DNA from: Roseiarcus sp963767245
GTDB taxonomy: Bacteria > Pseudomonadota > Alphaproteobacteria > Rhizobiales > Beijerinckiaceae
Length of the DNA: 64,000 nucleotides
Assembly: GCA_963767245.1 (NCBI GenBank)
Contig: CAVYDG010000003.1
Coordinates: 186,001-250,000, forward strand
Direction of reading: 5' to 3'
The position numbers were made by a program, and so were the translations under genes. Shown here one piece after another: positions 42,933-49,816 of the stretch (its first letter is position 1; the number at the start of each line of letters is the position of its first letter). The notes beneath the pieces are model-generated. The model was given only the letters and a program-made list of their open reading frames with translations, was not told where the DNA came from and did no database searches.

Positions 42933-44503
42933 GAGCCTGTCTGGATAATAGCGGATTGTGGTGGCGGCGTTTGCTCGAATTGGATTTTGTTTGCTTATGA
43001 GCAAGACCTTCCGGCCCTGGACGATCGATCAGCCGCTGTTGTTGCCGCCGAGCGTTCAGGACTTTGTCGGCGAGGACCATCTGGCTCGCTTCATTTTGGC
43101 GCTTGTGCTCGAGCCTCTCGACCTTGGTGAGATCGAAGCCGCGTATGCGAGCGAGCGCGGGCAGCCGCCGTTTGACCCGGCGATGATGACGGCGCTGTTG
43201 CTGTACGGCTATTGCAACGGCGTCTACTCGTCGCGCCGGATCGCCAAGGCGGCGCGCGAACGGGTCGACTTCCTGAGCATTGTCGGGCTCGATCCGCCGG
43301 ATTTTCGCACCGTCTCTGACTTCCGCAAGCGGCACTTGAAGGTGCTTGCGGGACTGTTCGGGCAAGTTCTCAAGCTGTGCGAACAGGCGGGACTTGTGAA
43401 GCTCGGCCATGTCGCGCTCGACGGGACGAAGATCAAGGCGAACGCCTCCAAGCACAAGGCGATGAGCTACGAGCGCATGGAGAAGCGTGCGGCGGAGCTC
43501 GAGGCCGAGGTCGAGCGGTGGCTGAGCGCAGCCGAGGCTGCGGACGCCGAGGAAGACAGAGCCTTCGGCCGCGACAAGAGCGGCGAGGAGCTGCCCAAAT
43601 GGGTCGCCGACAAGAAGAAGCGCGTCGAGAAGATCCGGGCGGCGAAGGCCGAATTGGAGGCCGAGGCGAAAGCGGCCGCGGCGGCCAAGGCCAAAGCGCA
43701 GGCCGAGGAGCGGCGACAAGCCGAGGGCCGCAAGAAACCGGGCAGGCCCGCCGCCCCGCCATCCGAAGAGCCTGACCCCAAAGCGCAGAAGAACTTCACC
43801 GATCCCGAAAGCCGCATCATGAAAACCAAGGACGGCTTCATCCAGGGCTACAATGCGCAGGCGGCGGTCGACGCGACGGCGCAGGTGATCGTCGCCCACG
43901 GCCTCGACGCGAAGCAGAGCGATCAACATCAATTGGCGCCGATGGCCGACGCCATCGAAGCCAATCTGGGCAAGAAGCCGACGCAACTGTCGGCGGACGC
44001 GGGCTATTGCTCCGACGCCAACCTTACAGCGATGGAGGAACGCGAGATCGACGCCTATATCGCGCCGGGGCGGGCCAAGCACGCCGGGGAAGGAGAAGGC
44101 GGCGGCGCCCGCGTCGCCGCCATGCGCGAAAGAATCAAGGCCGGCGGGCACTCCAGCCCCTACCGCTTAAGAAAGCAGCTGCCCGAGCCGGTGTTCGGAC
44201 AGATCAAGCAGGCGCGCGGCTTCCGTCAGTTTCTCTTGCGCGGCGTCGAGAAGGTCGCCAACGAGTGGGGCCTCGTCTGCCTCGCCCACAATATCTTGAA
44301 GCTCGCCCAGGGGCGGACCCCGTCCCTGGCCGCACGCGCAACCGGCTGAGCTTCGCCACCTCGGAAACGGTGCAACGAACGATGGCCGCAAAGCTTCCAC
44401 CCAACCTTACATCAAACCGGATGCGCGAATTTGCTGCATCCGGCTCTCCGACTGGCTTGAGCGGTTCAAATCCCATCTCGCCGAGGATTAAGCAGACAGG
44501 CTC
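42933..44503 (+). mobile_element. IS1182-family insertion sequence, copy 2
   Basis: 1571 bp, same ends and orientation as the copy at 28169-29739, flanked by CTAG at 42929-42932 and 44504-44507. Inserted in codon 45 of the GNAT gene; the coding frame is continuous if the element and one CTAG are removed, which proves that CTAG is the duplicated target rather than part of the element. Confidence 0.96.
42997..44349 (+). CDS. IS1182-family DDE transposase (copy 2)
   Basis: 450 residues from ATG 42997, with the same domains as copy 1: N-terminal DNA-binding region, VALDGTKIKANASKHKAMS (first Asp), lysine-rich coiled-coil insertion, SADAGYCSD and the C-terminal PEPVFGQIKQARGFRQF (catalytic Glu). 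The only amino-acid difference I see is Arg instead of Lys in KKPGRPAAPP. Intact. Confidence 0.95.
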   Translation: MSKTFRPWTIDQPLLLPPSVQDFVGEDHLARFILALVLEPLDLGEIEAAYASERGQPPFDPAMMTALLLYGYCNGVYSSRRIAKAARERVDFLSIVGLDPPDFRTVSDFRKRHLKVLAGLFGQVLKLCEQAGLVKLGHVALDGTKIKANASKHKAMSYERMEKRAAELEAEVERWLSAAEAADAEEDRAFGRDKSGEELPKWVADKKKRVEKIRAAKAELEAEAKAAAAAKAKAQAEERRQAEGRKKPGRPAAPPSEEPDPKAQKNFTDPESRIMKTKDGFIQGYNAQAAVDATAQVIVAHGLDAKQSDQHQLAPMADAIEANLGKKPTQLSADAGYCSDANLTAMEEREIDAYIAPGRAKHAGEGEGGGARVAAMRERIKAGGHSSPYRLRKQLPEPVFGQIKQARGFRQFLLRGVEKVANEWGLVCLAHNILKLAQGRTPSLAARATG

Positions 44504-44969
44504 CTAGCGAGCGCGTCACTTGTTTTATCCGAGACAAGGCCTCCCGCTGGATCAAACGCCGCTATTGCGGCGTTTTTGTTTTGGCCGATCCTGCTGATCC
44601 AACTGGGGTGTTAGGCTATTACACTCTCACAATACACATTGCACCGCGAAGAGATGCGGAATAAGCATAGGTCTGAGGCGCTTCAGAGCCATATTCCTCT
44701 CGTCCTCATTGGTTATATGGGCAGGAATAATGGGACCGCCAAAGGCTTGGGCGCTGCGCTGATCGTTGACGCAGAACGACGAGCATATCGATCGTTGGAC
44801 ATTCCCGCAGTCGGTCTTGCCGTGAGCCTGAGGGTGGACGGAAGAATTCAAAACTTTGGGCTTGGTACGAGGAGGCCGGATTTGTCCCGGCCAAGACGCT
44901 TGACCGCTTGATGTACAGCCCCTACGAAGCTTTCATTCCTGAGTTAGCCGGTTGATCTGGCGGCAGGTC

Positions 44970-45140
44970 ATGCCCACAAAGAAAATCGCACTGACCGACG
45001 CCGAGCGCGCCAAGCGCATCCGTGAGGCGGCGCGCGAACACGGGACGGACAACGACCCGGCCGCGTTTGAGCGGGCGTTCGCGGCTGTGGAGCGCGGTGC
45101 TCAGAAGTCGAAGAAACCGGAACAAACCGAGAAGAAGTAG
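44970..45140 (+). CDS. Small hypothetical protein in the transposon
   Basis: 56 residues from ATG 44970: MPTKKIALTDAERAKRIREA followed by AREHGTDNDPAAFERAFAAVERG and a lysine-rich tail. The pattern (K-K-I-x-L-T-D-A-E-R-A-K-R-I-x-E-x-A-R-E, then D-x-x-x-F-x-R-A-F) recalls short conserved Rhizobiales proteins of unknown function. It begins 14 bp after the GNAT remnant, inside the IS1595-type transposon. A role is not known. Confidence 0.6.
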   Translation: MPTKKIALTDAERAKRIREAAREHGTDNDPAAFERAFAAVERGAQKSKKPEQTEKK

Positions 45141-45519
45141 GAGGGCGCCGGCCTGAACAGGAGCCGGCTTAGTCCCGAGGGATTACCGTCCGAACGCTCT
45201 GAGCGTTTCTGTAGCACCCAAGCTCACATAGGCTATCTGCCACGTTTGCTCGCCATTCGCCCCGCCTGTTCCGTATGGGCGCACTTCCGGAGGCGCGTGG
45301 TTATCCGCAATAGCAGCGGTCTTCCGTGTTCGTCAAAATGTTGGTCAAAGCAACCTCCTTTTCGACGGTCGGCATGTGGGAAGCGCCCGAGCTCTGCGCA
45401 AGGCGCGAAGGGCGCGCATAAACAGGATCGCGAGGATGGCGCGCCCAAGGGCGAAGCCAAGCCAATCAAAGAGACCCGCTGAACCTCGCCAGCTGGTCGA
45501 ATTTCAAGGTCATCGCATC

Positions 45520-45756
45520 ATGTCTATAGGGGGACTTCCGGACCTTCCGGAGATCCAAGCAGCGGGCTTTGGCCTAACGGACGCTCTGGCGCTCTGGAGT
45601 CTTTTCCAGAATACCGCAGGACTAAGCGGCGAGGCCGCTAGGGCTTACCTGAGCCCATCTTCCTGTTCAAAACGTCGTCAGCTGACCCCGGCTCTGGATG
45701 ATGCTTCGCCATCTTCGCCAAATGTGATTCAATTTCCTCAGCCTTGCGGGCGATGA
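45520..45756 (+). CDS. Possible small ORF in the transposon
   Basis: 78 codons from ATG 45520. The first 45 residues (SIGGLPDLPEIQAAGFGLTD, ALALWSLFQNTAGLSGEAAR) look protein-like, with a helical composition, whereas the C-terminal half overlaps the better-supported minus-strand gene at 45638-45895 and is probably not real. No family recognised and no clear ribosome site. The neighbouring stretch 45141-45519 shows nothing else. Confidence 0.25.
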   Translation: MSIGGLPDLPEIQAAGFGLTDALALWSLFQNTAGLSGEAARAYLSPSSCSKRRQLTPALDDASPSSPNVIQFPQPCGR

Positions 45757-45895
45757 TCCCGAGTTGGGCGGCCGCATATTCTGCGGCATGGGCGATCCTA
45801 AGATTTACGGCAGCGTTATCGGTTACGCTCGAAACCTGCGGCATGGGCTGAAACGCGGTTCTGTAAAATGCTGCTAATTTTTCTGGGGTTGACAT
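45638..45895 (-). CDS. Small hypothetical protein at the transposon's right end
   Basis: 85 residues from ATG 45895, preceded by GGGAGG. Predicted all-helical: MSTPEKLAAFYRTAFQPMPQ, then NAAVNLRIAHAAEYAAAQLGIIARKAEEIESHLAKMAKHH. Good codon pattern and a proper ribosome site argue that it is real. It lies 55 bp inside the right terminal repeat of the IS1595-type transposon and reads inward. Function unknown. Confidence 0.6.
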   Translation of the reverse strand: MSTPEKLAAFYRTAFQPMPQVSSVTDNAAVNLRIAHAAEYAAAQLGIIARKAEEIESHLAKMAKHHPEPGSADDVLNRKMGSGKP

Positions 45896-46065
45896 GATCG
45901 AGTCCTCCCACCGGAAAATCCCGGCTGGACAACGCTATGGCTGGTGGTGGGTCCCGTCAAGTATAATATCGCCCAGACTTGTAGACAACAAAACGCGAAC
46001 ATCGCCCGCTGTCGGCGGAAAAATGGACGCGCGACGGGACTGAGCTCGCTTGGCGCCCGCCTTTC

Positions 46066-46704
46066 TTAAGCAAACGCAAGTTCTTTCGCGCCCGGAGCAA
46101 GGACCGAGCTCTCTATCCCAGCCGCTGCGCGGAAGGCCTTCAGCGGACCCTCGCCGGTCTCGAAAAGACCGGCGTAGCTCATGGCTCCGCCAATTCGTTG
46201 AGGTCTGCCAATGATCTCGGGGTTGCATCCCGCGGCTCTCAGGACGCGGAAAATCCTGGCGTCAAATACCGAGACGATTTGGGTGAGCCCGGCGGCGACC
46301 GCGACTTCGCCGATGCCCAAGATGAGCTCGCTCAGAGCATAGTTGACACCGCTCCTGCTTCGATCCGGCTGTCCGGGCGATGTTGTCGCGCAGATTCGCG
46401 AGCTTTCCCATATGGTGGCGCTCTCGATGAAATCTCCATCGAGCAACTGCGCGAAAACGTCGCGCAACATGTTTGGACCGGTGGTCGGCAGAAGCCTCAG
46501 CGAGCCCCAGTATTCTTCGGTATCCGGATCGACCGACACGAGATACAGCGGGTTCGCGTCATCGAAGCGGTCCCGTTCATAGCCGTCCTTGACCTCGACC
46601 TCCCAGCCCAGCCGGTCGGAGAAGGTTTCCGCCCGGTTGCGGAACATCGCATCGATTTCCTTGGGGAAAAAAGACGCACACGAACCCTCGATAAGCTTCA
46701 ACAT
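46066..46704 (-). CDS. LuxI-family acyl-homoserine-lactone synthase
   Basis: 212 residues from ATG 46704, with AAGGAG ten bases upstream. All the invariant LuxI residues are present at canonical spacing: Arg24, Phe28, Trp34, Asp45, Asp48, Arg70, Glu100 and Arg103 (FRNRAETFSDRLGW, ERDRFDD, GSLRLLPT, WESSRI). It would make a homoserine-lactone signal from SAM and an acyl donor (acyl-ACP or a CoA ester); the acyl chain cannot be read from sequence. In the uninterrupted locus luxI would be followed, on the same strand, by orf74 and luxR about 160 bp downstream. The luxI gene itself is intact. Confidence 0.95.
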   Translation of the reverse strand: MLKLIEGSCASFFPKEIDAMFRNRAETFSDRLGWEVEVKDGYERDRFDDANPLYLVSVDPDTEEYWGSLRLLPTTGPNMLRDVFAQLLDGDFIESATIWESSRICATTSPGQPDRSRSGVNYALSELILGIGEVAVAAGLTQIVSVFDARIFRVLRAAGCNPEIIGRPQRIGGAMSYAGLFETGEGPLKAFRAAAGIESSVLAPGAKELAFA

Positions 46705-47313
46705 CGCAACAACGCTCCTTCTGGACCGCAAACTGCACGGGCTTCCTCTTTCGGACGCCTGGAACAAATAAGGCCGCGCCAGTCGTCGACTGTTCATGTT
46801 TTGTTCACTCAGAATAATCCGAAGTCTTGTGTCAATCCAATGCCACCGGTCATGCTGCTTTTCGGAAAGCGTAGTTAATTCGATCGAGCGGCGGACTGGG
46901 ATGGACGACTGTTTGGCGAGGCGCGCCTCTTGAAGCGCTCACCCGCAGCCGGATTCTGAAATGATTGCCCCTCCGGCATCGGATACTACAGAGTCTGAAA
47001 CATCTTGCGCCGATGGAGCCATACGGGCGCTCGCCCGCTGTCGAATTGCTCAGATATTTCCCGCACCGGCTTTCTTATTCGCTAGAAAGTCGAGCCCGAT
47101 GCGTCATGATGGAAGTCAAGGCGTTTCCCGATGCGGAGGATATTTGACCTTTTTTTCTCCCGCGGACCCCAGCGTTGATGAATGTGCAACTTCAGTCTGA
47201 TGATCGATCGGAGAAATGACAAGCAACAGATGTGTAGACAACAAAATGTGAACGCTGCCGCGCGGGGCGAAAAAGACCAAGCGAAGAACGCCTTAAGGAA
47301 GGGTCGGGCACCC
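46705..47313. other. luxI upstream region without a convincing gene
   Basis: 609 bp between luxI and metF. Short frames at 46961-47200 lack ribosome sites and family likeness. A minus-strand TTGACA is present at about 46830-46835, some 130 bp upstream of luxI, without a convincing -10 at the right distance. No perfect lux-box palindrome was found. The far end holds the luxI-flanking repeat (47215-47256). Confidence 0.5.
47215..47256 (+). repeat. Intact copy of the luxI-flanking repeat
   Basis: ATGACAAGCAACAGATGTG (47216 onward), then TAGACAACAAAATGTGAAC, matches the sequence reconstructed across the transposon (39797-39817 joined to 45982-46006) at about 36 of 42 positions, in the same orientation. 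It lies some 510 bp upstream of the luxI start; the interrupted copy lies just downstream of luxI and about 70-110 bp upstream of orf74-luxR. It may be a shared promoter or a duplication boundary. Confidence 0.7.
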
Positions 47314-48255
47314 TCACCACGCGCGCCGGCGCAGCGGCAGCGGTTCCAGCTCTTCAGATTCGACCGCGACCGGTTTGGCGCGCAGTCCCACGAGGTGACA
47401 GACGGCGAACACCAGGTCGGCTCGGTTCATGGTGTAGAAGTGCAATTCCTCGACCCCGTGGTCGATGAGGTCGATCACCTGCTCGGCGCAAACGGCGGCG
47501 GCGACCAGGCGCCGCGTGGCGGGGTCGTCCTCGAGGCCTTCGAACCGGTCGGCTAGCCATTGAGGCACGCTCGCGCCGGCCCGGCGGGCGAAATTGGCGG
47601 TCTGCTTGAAATTCTGCACCGGAAAGATGCCTGGCACGATCGGAACGTCGACCCCGGCAGCGGCGGCGACGTCGAGAAAGCGGAAATAGGTCGAATTGTC
47701 GAAGAAGAACTGGGTGATCGCCCGGGTCGCCCCGGCGTCGATCTTCTGCCTGAGGATTTCGATGTCGTGCAGCAGGGTCGGGCTTTGCGGATGCTGCTCC
47801 GGATAGGTCCCGACCGAGACCTCAAAATCGGCGATCCGCCGGGCGTCGGCGACCAGGTCGGCGGTGGACTGATAGCCGTCGGGCGCGGCTTCATAAGGGG
47901 CGTCGAACCCGGTCGGCGGATCGCCGCGCAGGGCCACGATATGGCGGACGCCCGCACCGCGATAGGCCCGAAGGGTCGCGCGAATCTCGTCCTTCGAGGC
48001 GCCGACGCAGGTCAGATGCGCCGCCGGCTTCATCGTCGTCTCACGCACCATGCGCTCGACCAGAGCATGGGTGCGTTCGCGGGTCGACCCGCCGGCGCCG
48101 TAGGTCACCGAGACGAACGCGGGGTTCAGGGGCTCGAGGCGGGTCGCCGCCTCCCACAAGTTCGCCTCCATCTCCGCGTTCCTTGGCGGGAAGAACTCGA
48201 ACGAGACCTGAATCCGGGTTCCGGCGCGGCTCAGGGGCACTGGTTTCGCGGCCAT
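47314..48255 (-). CDS. metF: 5,10-methylenetetrahydrofolate reductase MetF
   Basis: 313 residues from ATG 48255, whose A overlaps the TGA of the upstream gene. FAD-dependent TIM-barrel enzyme making 5-methyl-THF for methionine synthesis. Motifs: VSFEFFPPRNAEME with the catalytic Glu, FVSVTYGAGGSTRERT, HLTCVGASKDEI, HIVALRGDPP, and GATRAITQFFFDNSTYFRF. The overlap with the ArsR-methyltransferase gene implies an operon and translational coupling, and a regulatory link to the SAM cycle. Confidence 0.96.
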   Translation of the reverse strand: MAAKPVPLSRAGTRIQVSFEFFPPRNAEMEANLWEAATRLEPLNPAFVSVTYGAGGSTRERTHALVERMVRETTMKPAAHLTCVGASKDEIRATLRAYRGAGVRHIVALRGDPPTGFDAPYEAAPDGYQSTADLVADARRIADFEVSVGTYPEQHPQSPTLLHDIEILRQKIDAGATRAITQFFFDNSTYFRFLDVAAAAGVDVPIVPGIFPVQNFKQTANFARRAGASVPQWLADRFEGLEDDPATRRLVAAAVCAEQVIDLIDHGVEELHFYTMNRADLVFAVCHLVGLRAKPVAVESEELEPLPLRRRAW

Positions 48256-49274
48256 CAGGCGAACTCCACGTCGCTCTTGGGAAACGAATCGGAAGTGATC
48301 CGCGGATCCTCGGCGATCCATAGCGCAACCGTCAGCTTTCCCGCTTCGCCGACGGCCGGCGGCACGCGCTCGCAGCGGACGTTGGCGAGGCCCGCCTCGG
48401 CGAGGTAGCCTTCGACCTCCTGCACGCCGAAGCCGAGTCGGCGATGGGCGAACTCGCCGCGCAGGAATTCCTGGTCATGGGCGTCGAAATCGACCACCGT
48501 GAGCCGCCCGCCCGGGGCCAGCGCCCGCGCCGCTTCGCCAAGCGCCCGCGCCGGTTCGTCGAGGAAATGCAGCACTTGGTGGATCACGATCAGATCGAAG
48601 GCGTTGCGATCGACCGGCGGGGCGTAGATGTCGCCCTGGCGCAGCGAGACGTTGCGCAGCCCGGCCTCATCGACACGGGCCCGCGCGAGCGCCAGCATCG
48701 CCGCGCTCTGGTCGACGCCGACCGCGCGCGCCGCACGGGGACTGAGCAGTTCGAGCATGCGGCCGGTGCCGGTGCCGAGATCGAGCAGGTTGCGGTAGGG
48801 CTTCGAGCCGATCATGGCGACCAGCGCCGCCTCGACCCGCTCCTCCGACGCGTGAAGGGCGCGGATCTGGTCCCAGTCAGCTGCGCGCTCGGCGAAATAG
48901 GATGCAGCCTGCCGGCGCCTGGCCTCGCGCACGACTTCGAGCCGGGCGCGATCGGCGCTGACGACGGAATCAGCCGGATCGAGACGGCGCAGCCAATCGC
49001 GCGCCAGCGCTCCGCCCAATTCGGCGAGGCGAAAGAACGCCCAAGCGCCTTCGCGCTGCCGCATGGCGAGCCCCGCCTCGACCAACAGTTTGAGATGACG
49101 CGAGACTCGAGGCTGCGACTGGCCGAGGATGGCGACCAGTTCGCTCACCGTCAACTCGGCCGCCTCGAGGAGGCAAAGGATGCGCAGCCGCGTCTCCTCG
49201 CCGGCCGCCTCGAGGCCCGCCAGCAGCGCCGGAAATGCGAGCGGCGCGATTGATCTCTCGCCAGACATAAACAT
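48255..49274 (-). CDS. ArsR-type regulator fused to a SAM-dependent methyltransferase (SahR-like)
   Basis: 339 residues from ATG 49274 (MFMSGERS); ATG 49268 is equally possible. Residues 12-95 are an ArsR winged helix (EETRLRILCLLEAAELTVSELVAILGQSQPRVSRHLKLL). Residues 140-300 are a class I methyltransferase (YRNLLDLGTGTGRMLELLSP, SLRQGDIYAPP, FDLIVIHQVLHFLDEPARAL). In proteobacteria this type of protein, coupled to metF, corresponds to the SahR-like regulators of methionine metabolism that respond to S-adenosylhomocysteine; here ligand and function are inferred. A 24-bp palindrome overlaps its start codon. First gene of the metF operon. Confidence 0.9.
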   Translation of the reverse strand: MFMSGERSIAPLAFPALLAGLEAAGEETRLRILCLLEAAELTVSELVAILGQSQPRVSRHLKLLVEAGLAMRQREGAWAFFRLAELGGALARDWLRRLDPADSVVSADRARLEVVREARRRQAASYFAERAADWDQIRALHASEERVEAALVAMIGSKPYRNLLDLGTGTGRMLELLSPRAARAVGVDQSAAMLALARARVDEAGLRNVSLRQGDIYAPPVDRNAFDLIVIHQVLHFLDEPARALGEAARALAPGGRLTVVDFDAHDQEFLRGEFAHRRLGFGVQEVEGYLAEAGLANVRCERVPPAVGEAGKLTVALWIAEDPRITSDSFPKSDVEFA

Positions 49275-49286
49275 ATCTTTATATCT
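49263..49286. promoter_or_regulatory. 24-bp near-perfect palindrome over the arsR-metF translation start (putative operator)
   Basis: Plus strand: AGACATAAAC (49263-49272), ATAT, then CTTTATATCT (49277-49286). Only two of twelve base pairs do not match. It is very AT-rich in a GC-rich region and covers both candidate start codons (49268, 49274), so binding would block transcription or translation. Position and symmetry fit autoregulation by the ArsR-methyltransferase protein. Confidence 0.65.
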
Positions 49287-49507
49287 AGTTGGTGGCCGGC
49301 GCAATGGGGAATTTATGCGGACGAGTTGCGATATCGCTCCCCGCGGGGCTGGATCTAGAACTGCGGCCTGCAAGGGAATGACAAGGACGAAGTCTCCGCG
49401 GTTGCGTGGGTCGGGGCAATCCGCGCACCTTGAAATTACCGCCGCAGCTCCTATAACCCCGGCGGGAGCGGGATGGACCATAATTGAAAACGGGAATACC
49501 TGAACGG

Positions 49508-49789
49508 ATGCGAATCCCGACGCTGCTTTGCGTGTGCGCGCTCGCCCTCTTCGCGTCGGAGGCCATCTTCGCCTTCGACGCCGCGGGGCAGAGCGCGACA
49601 AGCGGTGGTCCTCCCGCTGGCGGTCCCACTGCCGATGCGACGCGCAGCATCGGCCCCCTCCCTGCGGGCGGACAAGACCCTGCCGAGCGGTCCGCCAAGT
49701 CGATCGAATGCGCCCAAAAGGCCGACGCCCAGCGGCTGGAAGGCAAACCGCGCAAGCACTTCTTGCACGAGTGCCGAAGCGGAATATGA
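49508..49789 (+). CDS. Exported PsiF-repeat-like small protein
   Basis: 93 residues from ATG 49508. Signal peptide RIPTLLCVCALALFASEAIFA, a Gly/Pro/Ser-rich linker, and a C-terminal module SIECAQKADAQRLEGKPRKHFLHECRSG. Its two cysteines spaced about 22 residues with the basic KPRKHFL segment match the PsiF repeat (C-x-x-x-A-x-x-x-x-L-x-G-x-x-R-x-x-F-x-x-x-C). PsiF of E. coli is phosphate-starvation induced but of unknown function. It has one repeat instead of two. 27 bp before prmB on the same strand. Confidence 0.7.
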   Translation: MRIPTLLCVCALALFASEAIFAFDAAGQSATSGGPPAGGPTADATRSIGPLPAGGQDPAERSAKSIECAQKADAQRLEGKPRKHFLHECRSGI

Positions 49790-49816
49790 GCGGCGTCCCC
49801 GCCTCGGCGGCGATCC

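Larger units (their letters stand above)
42796..44955 (+). pseudogene. GNAT acetyltransferase gene split by IS1182 copy 2
   Basis: From ATG 42796 the product reads MPQNTQDALTDD... to LNGAHRTQDFDCA, the TacT-like GNAT opening. It is cut by IS1182 at 42929-44507. Removing the element and one CTAG restores the frame: DCASERVTCFIRDKASRWIKRR, YCGVFVLADPADPTGVLGYYTL. Two further frameshifts follow (about 44645 and 44822), after which IPLVLIGYMGRNNGTAKGLGAALIVDAERRA (acetyl-CoA loop) and LWAWYEEAGFVPAKTLDRLM are found, ending at 44955. TacT-type enzymes acetylate charged tRNAs as toxins with a DUF1778 antitoxin; no antitoxin gene is visible upstream, where element 2 is inserted. Confidence 0.85.
39818..45973 (+). 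mobile_element. IS1595-type transposon, 6156 bp, inserted between luxI and luxR, with nested insertions
   Basis: Left end 39818-39840 begins GGCGTATTATACTTGACGGG; the right end (complement of 45950-45973) begins GGCGATATTATACTTGACGG, identical apart from one extra base. It is flanked by perfect 8-bp duplications CAGACTTG (39810-39817 and 45974-45981), the IS1595 hallmark together with the GG terminus. Contents in order: intact transposase, a convergent winged-helix-like gene, a 14-bp-arm palindrome, IS1595-type element 2, a GNAT gene interrupted by IS1182 copy 2, and three small frames. Without the two nested elements it is about 3.4 kb. Confidence 0.9.

Noticed and set aside
42877..44151. 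Long minus-strand reading frame (424 codons) antisense to the IS1182 transposase, also present at 28125-29387
   Set aside because: It mirrors the transposase codons in a GC-rich gene, has low-complexity composition (Leu/Gly/Arg) and no ribosome site.
28165..44507. Composite transposon made of the two IS1182 copies
   Set aside because: Each copy has its own CTAG duplication on both sides, and the inner genes are ordinary chromosomal functions; independent insertions explain it better.
44554..44575. Hairpin AAACGCCGC-TATT-GCGGCGTTT followed by T-rich sequence, looking like a rho-independent terminator
   Set aside because: It falls inside the reconstructed GNAT coding sequence (IKRRYCGVFVL), so the symmetry is probably coincidental.
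46705..47313. A lux box or gene in the luxI upstream region
   Set aside because: No perfect roughly 20-bp lux-type palindrome was found and the short frames at 46961-47200 resemble nothing recognisable.
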